This document shows positions 52,109 to 59,675 of a DNA stretch of 64,000 bases, piece after piece. Position 1 is the stretch's first letter, and each line of letters begins with the position of its first letter. The DNA is from Rhodoferax aquaticus (GTDB lineage Bacteria > Pseudomonadota > Gammaproteobacteria > Burkholderiales > Burkholderiaceae_C). The stretch lies in NCBI RefSeq assembly GCF_006974105.1, contig NZ_CP036282.1, forward strand, positions 3,410,001 to 3,474,000, given 5' to 3'. The position numbers were made by a program, and so were the translations under genes. The notes under the pieces were generated by a model. It was not told the origin of the DNA. It saw only the letters and a program-made list of their open reading frames with translations, and did no database searches.

Positions 52109-52780
52109 TTAGGGGATGTCGAGCCAGGCCGCGCTTGGCTTGGGGATGTGAGGGCTCGTTAAGACCGGGTAATCCCCAGACTCAAGGTCCGCACTGTCCG
52201 GTGTGTGTGTCGCACCTAGGCTGCATTTGGCTTGGACAGCCGATGCATGAAAAGGCGATGTAGGCGCAGTACCAGTTGCCCTACCGAAAAGCTTCTGCAG
52301 CTCAGACGTTGAATACTGGTAGCCAATGCACGTACGCACAACATCCTGCAAAGGCACGCCCAAGGTTTGCGGCGCACTGGCACGCGCACGCTGATGCGTG
52401 TTGGGCTTGATATTCACAACCATGCGCAATGCCGACGATGGCAAAAACAATTGCTCGCTCACCAACTGCTGTAAGTAGGTTTGCAGCAAGACGATGTCTG
52501 TGGTGCGCAACTCAATCGGATGCATAGGTGCGATAAGCACCAAGAACCCGCGCACACCGCGACGCGAGCGCAAGTGGTACACCCTGCAGCGGCTGTGCAA
52601 GTCCACCTCGCGCAAACCTTGCTCGGCCCAGTGCTGAATTCGCTCGCACACTGTCTGGGAATAGCCCAGTGTGTTAAGCATCAAGGTCCATCTCACACGC
52701 AGCAACTGGCGCAACTGCTGCCAGTCTTTCGCCCCCACCATCAGCAGCAAGGTGTGGAGCACAAAACGATTTTCAACCAT
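52109..52780 (-). CDS. Unknown protein of the protease regulon
   Basis: 223 residues, not recognised. The N-terminal ~130 residues form an alpha/beta unit rich in Leu and Arg (VLHTLLLMVGAKDWQQLRQL, YHLRSRRGVRGFLVLIAPMH). The C-terminal ~90 residues are Ser/Ala/Pro-rich and partly disordered. No signal peptide, membrane segment or zinc motif. It starts 10 bp after the small protein at 52791, so the two are co-transcribed. It could be a sensor or modification factor for the small proteins; nothing in the sequence proves it. Confidence 0.6.
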   Translation of the reverse strand: MVENRFVLHTLLLMVGAKDWQQLRQLLRVRWTLMLNTLGYSQTVCERIQHWAEQGLREVDLHSRCRVYHLRSRRGVRGFLVLIAPMHPIELRTTDIVLLQTYLQQLVSEQLFLPSSALRMVVNIKPNTHQRARASAPQTLGVPLQDVVRTCIGYQYSTSELQKLFGRATGTAPTSPFHASAVQAKCSLGATHTPDSADLESGDYPVLTSPHIPKPSAAWLDIP

Positions 52781-52790
52781 GCAAGAAAAC

Positions 52791-53024
52791 TCAACTCCCG
52801 AAGTTAGTCACACCGGCATCTTGGACACACTGCGCACTGCCGACGGAGGTGACTACAGATCCGCCAGGCTCTCCATGTGCGGCTGCACACGGGGTCGATG
52901 CGGCCGAAGCGTGCGCAGATTCGAGTACGGGTTTTGCACGCGCAGGCTTCGCCTGTGCGGCCTGTGCTTGGGGCGCTCGTAGCGCTGCGTCACCATCGAA
53001 TAGGAAACTTTTTTGTATGCGCAT
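52791..53024 (-). CDS. Small MRIQK protein 2
   Basis: 77 residues. ATG 53024 preferred because GGAAGGA precedes it at 5 nt; an ATG six bases upstream abuts the RBS. Begins MRIQKSFLFDGDAALRA, followed by an Ala/Pro/Lys-rich low-complexity middle and a tail with two Cys. It shares start MRIQK, an adjacent hydrophobic pair and Asp-Gly with small protein 1; the 16-nt leader CGTTGGAA...GACATGCG is also shared. Looks like a precursor peptide with an N-terminal recognition sequence and variable body. No signal peptide. Confidence 0.6.
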   Translation of the reverse strand: MRIQKSFLFDGDAALRAPQAQAAQAKPARAKPVLESAHASAASTPCAAAHGEPGGSVVTSVGSAQCVQDAGVTNFGS

Positions 53025-53098
53025 GTCCATCCTTCCAACGTTTAGAACGTATTGCTCTGGCGGAAGGTATCGTCATACAAATGGCGCACACATGGTTT

Positions 53099-53114
53099 AG
53101 CCGAAAGTATGGTT
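53099..53114 (-). promoter_or_regulatory. Regulon element copy 6 (upstream of small protein 2)
   Basis: AGCCGAAAGTATGGTT, 13 of 16 like the consensus. The GGTTTAG flank (53094-53100) and an upstream segment GTATCGTCATACAAA are shared with copy 7. It lies 75-90 bp upstream of the start at 53024. Confidence 0.55.
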
Positions 53115-53145
53115 CTGCAGACAATTTGAAAGGCAGTGGCCTGCG

Positions 53146-53367
53146 CTAGCCCACCCTTGCAAGCAGCAGATTTGGCAATTCAGTGAACGGGTTTTGACTA
53201 AGCGTGACGCTGTCGTTTGCCGCGCTGGTTTGCGCAGCTACAAAGGTGTCGGCGCTGGCAACGGCGACCAAAGGGCGCTTGGACTGCGCCAAGCTCGGTG
53301 TGTTGCGTTTGACGATGGGCGCGGCGCTCGCGCCGTCATGGTGAAACAGGTCTTTTTGTATTCGCAT
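53146..53367 (-). CDS. Small MRIQK protein 1
   Basis: 73 residues, ATG preceded by TTGGAAAG at 7 nt. Begins MRIQKDLFHHDGASAAP and continues Ser/Ala/Thr-rich with a hydrophobic C-terminus (FTELPNLLLARVG). Paralogue of small protein 2 by its N-terminus and by its leader. No family known to me; the N-terminus suggests a shared recognition or export tag. A regulon-like dyad lies 75 bp upstream. Confidence 0.6.
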   Translation of the reverse strand: MRIQKDLFHHDGASAAPIVKRNTPSLAQSKRPLVAVASADTFVAAQTSAANDSVTLSQNPFTELPNLLLARVG

Positions 53368-53441
53368 GTCTAGCTTTCCAACGCTTTGGATCAGGTGCCA
53401 AAATGGGAAAGATCGTCGTACAAAAACTGCTGCACAGGTTT

Positions 53442-53457
53442 AACCAATGGTATGTTT
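53442..53457 (-). promoter_or_regulatory. Regulon element copy 7 (upstream of small protein 1)
   Basis: AACCAATGGTATGTTT, 13 of 16 matching the consensus, embedded in context shared with copy 6 (GATCGTCGTACAAAA at 53411-53425). About 75-90 bp upstream of the start at 53367. Confidence 0.5.
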
Positions 53458-53558
53458 ATGGCAACAAAATGTGTACCAGACTGTGGCGCTCAGCGCACAG
53501 CGTTTGTGGGATGCCAGGCAAGCTGCATCGCCCTACCCCCAACAAACGCTATACATTC

Positions 53559-53591
53559 AATAGCTGCTTGCGCAATATACACGGGCGCAAA
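53559..53591 (+). repeat. Intergenic comamonad-type repeat, copy 2
   Basis: AATAGCTGCTTGCGCAATAT, then ACACGGGCGCAAA. Same family as 32767-32797 and 56821-56850. Lies downstream of the methionine gamma-lyase gene. Confidence 0.7.
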
Positions 53592-53649
53592 CGGCATATT
53601 TGCCCCTCAATCATGCCCCGCACAACCCGTGCAGGGCTTGCGCAAAGGC

Positions 53650-54912
53650 CTAGACCGCTTCCAAGCAATCAGGCGCTTGGGCAGCTTGCGCCACCAGCTT
53701 GCCGACCGTGCTGCCGCGTTCCGCCATGGCTAGCGCTTGCGCAATGTCGGCCAGCACGTCGTCAATGTCTTCCAGCCCGATGGACAAGCGCACCAAACCA
53801 TCGGAGATGCCATGGGCTTGGCGCTCTTCGGGGGTGTAGGTGGAGTGGGTCATGCTGGCGGGGTGCTGCGCCAGAGTCTCGGCGTCGCCCAAGCTCACCG
53901 CGCGGGTAACCAGCTGCAAGGCATCCATAAAGCGGATGCCGGCTTGCAAGCCACCCTTGAGCTCAAACGCCACCATGCCGCCAAACTGGCGCATTTGGCG
54001 CTTGGCCAGTGCATGCTGGGGAAAGCTCGGCAGGCCAGGAAAGTGCACCACTGCCGTGGCGCTATGGCGCTCTAGCAGCTCAGCGACCTTTTGTGCGCTT
54101 TGGCAGTGGCGGTCCATGCGCAAGGTGAGGGTTTTCAAACCACGCATCACCAAGTGCGCGTCTTGGGCTGACATCACTGCACCCGTCATGTCTTTGAGAC
54201 CGAACAAGCGCACGCGCGTGGCCAGTTCAGCGTCCGCGAAGATGGCGGCACCTGCAGTCAGGTCGCCGTGGCCACCCAGGTACTTGGTCATGGAATGCAC
54301 ACTCACGTCAGCGCCTAACAACAACGGTTGCTGCAGATACGGTGTGCAGTAAGTGTTGTCGACCACCACGCGCGCGCCACCGGCATGGGCAATGCGTGAC
54401 ACGGCTTCAATGTCCACCATGCGCATATTGGGGTTGGCGGGGGACTCGAAGTACACCACCTTGGTCTTGGGGCCCATGGCCTGTGCCACGTTGGCGGGGT
54501 CCGTCATGTCCACGTGGCGCACCGTCACGCCAAAGCGCGTCAAACCGTGGTTCATGAACGAGAAGGTGCAACCGTACAAAGTGAGGTCGGCCAGCACTTC
54601 GTCGCCTTGCTCCAACATAGACCACAGCGTGGCGGTGATCGCACCCATACCGGAGCCAAACACCACAGCGCCAGCGCCTTCTTCCAGGCTGGCCAAGCGG
54701 CCTTCCAACAACGCCAAGGTCGGGTTGGCAATGCGGGTGTAAAAGTACCCTGGCTCAGTACCCGCAAAGCAGCGCCCACCGTAAGCCACGTCGGGGAACG
54801 CAAACGTGGCGGAGGTGTGGATGGGCGGCACCAACGCGCCTTGGTGGTCGGCTGGGTTGTAGCCAAAGTGGATGGCGCGGGTGCTAAAGCCTTTGTGGTG
54901 TGTCTCGCTCAT
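53650..54912 (-). CDS. mdeA: Methionine gamma-lyase
   Basis: 420 residues; PLP fold-I Cys/Met enzyme. The motif LTLYGCTFSF carries the active-site Cys (C115) that marks methionine gamma-lyases as opposed to cystathionine lyases; the PLP lysine is K210 (SMTKYLGGHGD). It cleaves methionine to methanethiol, 2-oxobutyrate and ammonia. It diverges from an Lrp-family gene across 145 bp, like mdeA/mdeR of Pseudomonas. The product 2-oxobutyrate would feed the E1 at 22307-24967. Confidence 0.9.
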   Translation of the reverse strand: MSETHHKGFSTRAIHFGYNPADHQGALVPPIHTSATFAFPDVAYGGRCFAGTEPGYFYTRIANPTLALLEGRLASLEEGAGAVVFGSGMGAITATLWSMLEQGDEVLADLTLYGCTFSFMNHGLTRFGVTVRHVDMTDPANVAQAMGPKTKVVYFESPANPNMRMVDIEAVSRIAHAGGARVVVDNTYCTPYLQQPLLLGADVSVHSMTKYLGGHGDLTAGAAIFADAELATRVRLFGLKDMTGAVMSAQDAHLVMRGLKTLTLRMDRHCQSAQKVAELLERHSATAVVHFPGLPSFPQHALAKRQMRQFGGMVAFELKGGLQAGIRFMDALQLVTRAVSLGDAETLAQHPASMTHSTYTPEERQAHGISDGLVRLSIGLEDIDDVLADIAQALAMAERGSTVGKLVAQAAQAPDCLEAV

Positions 54913-55018
54913 GGTCTTCTTTCAGGGTTTTTTTATGGGATGAACTGCTGAAAATTGTTGTCCAAGTGCTTGGGTAAATTTTGGCTATTACGTACCCATT
55001 TCCCCTAAAAAATAGATA

Positions 55019-55052
55019 AATATTCCAATATTGAATTAATGTTGGTAATATT
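55019..55052. promoter_or_regulatory. Candidate Lrp-type operator between mdeA and its regulator
   Basis: AATATTCCAA (55019-55028) faces TTGGTAATATT (55042-55052), an AT-rich imperfect inverted repeat directly before the Lrp start codon at 55058. GGGTA...TACCC (54972-54997) is a second dyad nearby. Role inferred from position. Confidence 0.45.
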
Positions 55053-55057
55053 TACCC

Positions 55058-55528
55058 ATGGAAACCTCCCCACTCGACACCACCGACCGCCAACTCCTGC
55101 AAGCCCTGCAACAAGACGCACGCCAAACCGTGGCCGAGCTGGCCACCAAGGTGGCACTCTCGCCCTCCCCCTGCTGGCGCCGGGTGCGCCAGCTAGAAGA
55201 CGCAGGCGTGATTGAGGGCTACCACGCACGCCTGAGCCGCAAGAAACTGGGCTATGGGGTCACCGGCTTTGTGCAACTGCAAATGAACAACCACACCCCC
55301 GAGGTGGTGGCCGCGTTTGAGCGCGAAGTGGTGGCACTGCCCCAAGTGCTGGCCTGCCACAACCTCTCCGGCAGATACGACTATTTGATCGAAGCCATTG
55401 CCCCTGACCTGGAGGCGTTTTCGCTCTTGGTGCGCTCCAAAATCGGCAGCTTGCCGGGGGTCAAAGAAATATCCACCAGCTTCTCACTCAAAGAGGTCAA
55501 GCACGCAGGCAGCCTGCCTGTGGCTTGA
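55058..55528 (+). CDS. Lrp/AsnC-family regulator adjacent to methionine gamma-lyase
   Basis: 156 residues: N-terminal HTH (LLQALQQDARQTVAELATKVALSPSPCWRRVRQLE) and C-terminal RAM domain (LACHNLSGRYDYLIEAIAPDLEAF). Full length and divergent from mdeA. It resembles the regulator at 25073-25540 in layout, so this chromosome has two MdeR-like proteins, one per mde gene. Likely activates mdeA with methionine or a related ligand; inferred. Confidence 0.88.
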   Translation: METSPLDTTDRQLLQALQQDARQTVAELATKVALSPSPCWRRVRQLEDAGVIEGYHARLSRKKLGYGVTGFVQLQMNNHTPEVVAAFEREVVALPQVLACHNLSGRYDYLIEAIAPDLEAFSLLVRSKIGSLPGVKEISTSFSLKEVKHAGSLPVA

Positions 55529-55643
55529 AACAGCGTCTTGCGCGCCCTAGAGCAATAGGACCGTGCCACGCTCACCATGCCCGAAGGCTTGCGCAAACTG
55601 CAGATGGATACGGTTTTGCTAGGCGACTAAGGCAGCGGCCGTA

Positions 55644-56219
55644 TCAGGGGTTGCGATTGCGCGTCCACGTGGCGTGGTCGATCACGTACCAAGCGCAAAC
55701 ATCGCCGTCATCCATAAAGGTGTTCGTCAGCGCAAGCCCACATTTTTCCAGCACGTGTCGCGAGGCCGTGTGCCTCACATCGGCATAGGCGCTGATGCGT
55801 TGGAGGTGCATGACATCAAAGCCGTGGGTGATGAAAGCACTGGCTGCCTCTGTCGCAAAACCTTGCCCCCAGTGCTTTGGCAAGAAGCGGTAGCCCAGGT
55901 CGTACACGTCGGTGCGCCCATTGATGGCTTGGATGTACATCAGCCCCGCCCAGCCCATGAACTCTTGGGTGTCTTTGCGAATGGCGGCCCAACGCCCAAG
56001 CCCCAACGCGCGGTACTGCTGCTGGATGCCTTCAATACGCTCGCGCGCTTGGTCGATGTGGGTAAGCGGCGCGTCGCCTGCATACCGCACTACGTCTGGA
56101 TCGGAGTCCAGCGCAAACATGTCTTGCGCATCGGATAGACGCAACTCTCGGAACCACAGGCGTTCGGTTTCTAGCGTGGGCGTTTGATAGCCGGTCATTG
56201 GATTCACATTCATGTTCAT
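55644..56219 (-). CDS. GNAT acetyltransferase (RimJ/RimL-like)
   Basis: 191 residues. N-terminal TPTLETERLWFREL is the RimJ/RimL-type opening; the acetyl-CoA loop is RFLPKHWGQGFATEA, with VLEKCGLALTNTF near the end. The start at 56219 is chosen because the frame upstream overlaps the next gene and is not conserved-looking. The gene begins 2 bp after the upstream GNAT stop, so the two are probably co-transcribed. Acts on protein N-termini or small amines; the substrate is unknown. Confidence 0.85.
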   Translation of the reverse strand: MNMNVNPMTGYQTPTLETERLWFRELRLSDAQDMFALDSDPDVVRYAGDAPLTHIDQARERIEGIQQQYRALGLGRWAAIRKDTQEFMGWAGLMYIQAINGRTDVYDLGYRFLPKHWGQGFATEAASAFITHGFDVMHLQRISAYADVRHTASRHVLEKCGLALTNTFMDDGDVCAWYVIDHATWTRNRNP

Positions 56220-56221
56220 GC

Positions 56222-56758
56222 TTAGCCCAAACGCTCCAGCAAAACAGCCGGTGAGGCCCAGCTGTAGCGCCACTCGGGCGCGGTGCCGCCACCGGCCACA
56301 GTGACTTCGATGCGTTCGCCGCGCTGTCCGCCAAGTGCGGCATAGAACTGCTGGGCGGCGGTGTTGCGCTCGTACACCCACAGGTACAGGCCTTGGCTTG
56401 GGTTGGCGGCTTGGCAGTGATGCGCAATGGCTTTCAGCAAACTGCGGCCAATGCCTTGGCCTTTGCATTCGGGCATGACATGCAGGTTATCCGCCAGCGT
56501 GCCCCACTGCGGGTCCGCCCCTGCGTAGGCATAGACAAAGCCGAGGGCCTTGTTGTGGACAGGATCAAAGGCCAGATAGCCAAACTGATCAGCGCGGTTG
56601 GGCGTAAGGCGCTTGGTCCACAAGGCTTGGCGGTTGGCAACTAAGTCAGCATCCAAAAAAGCGTCTTGCAAAATGCCTCGGTAAGCAGAGCGCCAGCTGG
56701 CGGCGTGGATGGCAGCCACATGGTCCAGGTTGGACAGGCTGATGGTCTCTAGTTGCAT
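56222..56758 (-). CDS. GNAT acetyltransferase
   Basis: 178 residues. Start (56758) assigned from the domain opening MQLETISLSNLDHVAAIHAASWRSAYRG, although no strong RBS is seen. The acetyl-CoA motif is CKGQGIGRSLLKAIAHHC, followed by LWVYERNTAAQQFYAALGG. Cytoplasmic acetyltransferase of unknown substrate, upstream of the second GNAT gene. Confidence 0.85.
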   Translation of the reverse strand: MQLETISLSNLDHVAAIHAASWRSAYRGILQDAFLDADLVANRQALWTKRLTPNRADQFGYLAFDPVHNKALGFVYAYAGADPQWGTLADNLHVMPECKGQGIGRSLLKAIAHHCQAANPSQGLYLWVYERNTAAQQFYAALGGQRGERIEVTVAGGGTAPEWRYSWASPAVLLERLG

Positions 56759-56820
56759 CACAAGCAGTTCTTCATTCAACCCAAGCCAAAACACTGCGCA
56801 AGGCAGATACTACAAATTTC

Positions 56821-56850
56821 ATAGCTGCTTGCGCAATATCCATGGGCGCA
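56821..56850 (+). repeat. Intergenic comamonad-type repeat, copy 3
   Basis: ATAGCTGCTTGCGCAATATC, then CATGGGCGCA, between rarA and the GNAT gene. Preceded by TACTACAAATTTC (56809-56820). Confidence 0.7.
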
Positions 56851-56887
56851 GAAAGCACTTTTTCATCAAAATCCATAGATGTTTGGC

Positions 56888-58207
56888 TCACCCTTGGCCT
56901 GCTGCCTTAGCTTGTGCATCGGCTTCGCGCAGTTGGCGCATTTTTTCGGCAATGCGGATTTCCAAGCCACGCTCCACAGGGCGGTAGAAGCCGGGCGGGG
57001 GCATGCCATCGGGCAGGTAGTTTTCGCCCGCGGCGTAGCCGTCGGCTTCGTCGTGGGCATAGCGGTAGTTTTTGCCGTAGTCCAGCTGCTTCATGAGCTT
57101 GGTGGGAGCGTTGCGCAGGTGCATGGGCACCGGGCGCGTGCCGTCTTTTTTGATGAAGGCCTTGGCCTCGTTAAACGCTTTGTACACGGCGTTGGACTTG
57201 GGCGCGATGGCCAAGTACACCACGCACTCGGCCAGCGCCAACTCACCCTCGGGCGAGCCCAAGCGCTCGTACACCTCGGCCGCGTCCAGCGCCAAGCGCA
57301 GGGCGCGCGGGTCGGCCAGCCCAATGTCTTCGGTGGCCATGCGAATCAGGCGGCGCGCCATGTAGCGCGGCTCTGCCCCGCCATCTAGCATGCGCAGCAG
57401 CCAGTACAGGGCGGCGTCGGGGTCGCTCCCGCGCACGCTTTTGTGCAGGGCCGAGATGGTGTCGTAAAACTGCTCGCCACCTTTGTCGTAGCGGCGCATG
57501 CGCTCGCCCAGCACCTTGAGCAACCAGACGTCGGTGATCTCGCTCACCTTCTCTTGGGCCGCAGCTACGGCCAGGGTTTCCAAGGTGTTGAGCAGGCGGC
57601 GGGCGTCACCATCAGCGTAGGCAATCAGCCGATCCACCGCTACGCTTTCTATAGCTGGTTGCGCAGATTCTGCAAGGGCCTTGGCTACGATTTGCTTTAA
57701 ATCTTCTTCCCCCAAAGGCTGCAGCACGTACACCGCCGCGCGTGAAAGCAAGGCGGAGTTCACCTCGAACGAGGGGTTTTCGGTGGTGGCGCCAATGAAG
57801 GTGAACAAGCCGCTTTCCACATGCGGCAAAAACGCGTCTTGCTGGCTTTTGTTGAAGCGGTGCACCTCGTCCACAAACACGATGGTGTGGCGCTGCTCCA
57901 ACCCATCGCGCGCCGTTTGGGCCAGGTCTACCGCTTCGCGAATTTCTTTTACACCGCCCAGCACCGCGCTAATGGTTAAAAACTGCGCATCAAAGGCGTT
58001 GGCCATGAGCCGCGCAATTGTGGTCTTGCCCGTACCCGGAGGGCCCCACAAAATGCAGCTGTGGGGCTGCCCCGACTCAAACGCCAGCCGCAGAGCCATG
58101 CCCTCACCCAACAAGTGCTGCTGACCAATCACCTCGCCCAGGGTTTTGGGGCGCAGGCGTTCAGCCAAAGGCTGGTGTTTGGGGGTATGGGCAGCGGTAG
58201 CGTTCAT
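56888..58207 (-). CDS. rarA: Replication-associated recombination protein A (AAA+ ATPase)
   Basis: 439 residues, near the family length. Walker A GPPGTGKTT (55-62), Walker B VFVDEVHRF, arginine sensor region, then the C-terminal tetramerisation domain (LDYGKNYRYAHDEADGYAAGENYLPDG). RarA/MgsA acts at stalled replication forks with SSB and RecA. In the segment coding VAKALAESAQPAIESVAVDR the DNA (57650-57700, plus strand) resembles the intergenic repeat, suggesting it was captured in frame. Confidence 0.93.
   Translation of the reverse strand: MNATAAHTPKHQPLAERLRPKTLGEVIGQQHLLGEGMALRLAFESGQPHSCILWGPPGTGKTTIARLMANAFDAQFLTISAVLGGVKEIREAVDLAQTARDGLEQRHTIVFVDEVHRFNKSQQDAFLPHVESGLFTFIGATTENPSFEVNSALLSRAAVYVLQPLGEEDLKQIVAKALAESAQPAIESVAVDRLIAYADGDARRLLNTLETLAVAAAQEKVSEITDVWLLKVLGERMRRYDKGGEQFYDTISALHKSVRGSDPDAALYWLLRMLDGGAEPRYMARRLIRMATEDIGLADPRALRLALDAAEVYERLGSPEGELALAECVVYLAIAPKSNAVYKAFNEAKAFIKKDGTRPVPMHLRNAPTKLMKQLDYGKNYRYAHDEADGYAAGENYLPDGMPPPGFYRPVERGLEIRIAEKMRQLREADAQAKAAGQG
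57650..57680 (+). repeat. Repeat-like stretch inside rarA
   Basis: CTATAGCTGGTTGCGCAGATT, then CTGCAAGGGCC, similar to the intergenic copies (ATAGCTGCTTGCGCAATAT...). Same plus-strand orientation, but inside the coding region of a minus-strand gene without breaking the frame. Confidence 0.5.
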
Positions 58208-58784
58208 TGGGCAATATTGTGGCGCATGCAGGGGTGCAGCTTGCGCGACATCACGGCCACAGCGATGCCGACCTCTTCCACGTGTTTGTGCAACAAGGCG
58301 TCTACCTGCGCTACGCCCAACAGTTCATGGAAGCGCGGCAAATCGACGACCTGCCCGACGACTTGGACACGGGGGAGAATATTCAGACGACGATTGCGGG
58401 GGGGGGTGCAGGGGGGTGCAGTCTACGATTTGCCTGCTTCAATGCAGTCATTGCCAGTCAGTGATAGACGGCAGCTTAATGGTTAGGACTTCGTCAAAGC
58501 GAGCACCAGCAATATGGGCTAGAAGCGGTCGGTCGCAAATTATGGGACCACTCAAGCAATGGACCCAACGCCGACTTCTAGCCCATCGAATTCAATGCCC
58601 GATAGCGGACCAATCAAGGAAGTTGTGATTGCAGTTTTGAACTAGATGAGAAACAACTGTTCTGGCGAACCCTTGATGCGGTTCAACGTTGGCGTAAAGC
58701 CGAGGCCGGAGGCCGTCGGCTGGAACAACTGGTTGGGCATCGACGAAGTTGCGGCCCCGTAGCGACCACCAGTGCCGCGAAGAC
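58208..58784. other. 577-bp gene-free region with inverted repeat
   Basis: No gene is supported. An 11-bp perfect inverted repeat TGGGCTAGAAG / CTTCTAGCCCA (58515-58525 and 58575-58585) could form a hairpin. A G-run at 58399-58406 (GGGGGGGG) with a second GGGGGG at 58412-58417 suggests low-complexity sequence. The left third has codon-like composition (HVFVQQGVYLRYAQQFMEAR frame) that may be a gene relic, not identified. Confidence 0.5.
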
Positions 58785-59021
58785 TCATTCACAGCCTCCC
58801 CCAGAGGTACTCGCCTGACGACGCTTGCGAATGGCCGTGACCGGCTCCCCGCCCTCACCCCAGTTCTCGGGATCGACTTCATCAATGATCACCACAACGC
58901 TCTCTGGCCGCTTCGCGAGAACCTTGTGCATGAGCTCAGTGACACCGGCGATAAGTTGCGCCTTTTGTTGCGCAGAGGTTGGCACGTCTCGGCGTGCAAG
59001 ACGAATGTTTATCAGTGGCAT
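58785..59021 (-). CDS. 4-oxalocrotonate tautomerase-family protein
   Basis: 78 residues beginning MPLINIRLARRDVPTSAQQK. Pro1, the catalytic base after Met removal, is present, followed by the family beta-strand and helix (LIAGVTELMHKVLAKRPESVVVIIDEV). The MPLI start and the drop to this length justify the start at 59021. The C-terminal tail of ~15 residues is extra. Small single-domain enzyme, probably hexameric; substrate unknown. Confidence 0.85.
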   Translation of the reverse strand: MPLINIRLARRDVPTSAQQKAQLIAGVTELMHKVLAKRPESVVVIIDEVDPENWGEGGEPVTAIRKRRQASTSGGGCE

Positions 59022-59675
59022 AGCGTCGTGGAATTTGGTTGAAGCGCGATGAGAGTCGTCTCTACCCAATATGCGCGTGGTAGAGCATCCATTGATGCTT
59101 TCGATGCCCAACGTGATTTAGAAGTAAAAAACGTCTTATGGACAAGGTCGCCTTGAGCCATTTTTCCCTCCCGTGTATTCTTTAAGTCCTTGATTTATAT
59201 CCTATTTTCCGGACGTCAGACGGTTGGCTTGCCCATGAAAATGGAGCCGAACCCTGCAAACCTGCTCATGAACAAAGCCAACGGCGCGGCGATAAGACAT
59301 TGATTCCATTTGGGTTTCGACACGAGCCCCATGAAAAGCCTTGACTAAAAAGTCGCGAAACCCTGCAGTCAATCGATGAGTTAGCAATTGAAATGGCACG
59401 ATAGCGAGAAATTTACGACGGACAGCTCCAGCAGTTGGAGCCTGCCGCCGAAAGCCGGGTCTATCAAATGCTCACCCCATAGCAGCCATTGCCAGCCGTC
59501 CGAAGATGGCCTAGTCCTTCAGTTCATTCCGTCATCGCGAAGGACTGGTATCGCTGCAAACTTGAAGTCTGGGAGCGACCGCTGACAGGAATTCAGATGG
59601 TCCGCCTGCAAGCTGTCGTTCGCCAGATTCACAGCAGAGTTTTTCTTTAAGCGCTTGCCACCATCACCTCTGCAC
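59022..59675. other. 654-bp stretch with no recognised gene
   Basis: No frame here has family features or a usable ribosome binding site. AT-rich sequence near 59170-59210 could hold the tautomerase promoter region. The remainder looks like decayed or repeat-derived DNA with no assignment. Confidence 0.5.

Noticed and set aside
55529..55643. Short frame MPEGLRKLQMDTVLLGD after the Lrp gene
   Set aside because: Too short, with no RBS. Possibly a relic of a neighbouring gene, not supportable.
58207..58464. 85-codon frame right of rarA
   Set aside because: Ends in Gly-rich low-complexity sequence over G-runs and has no family resemblance. At most a relic.
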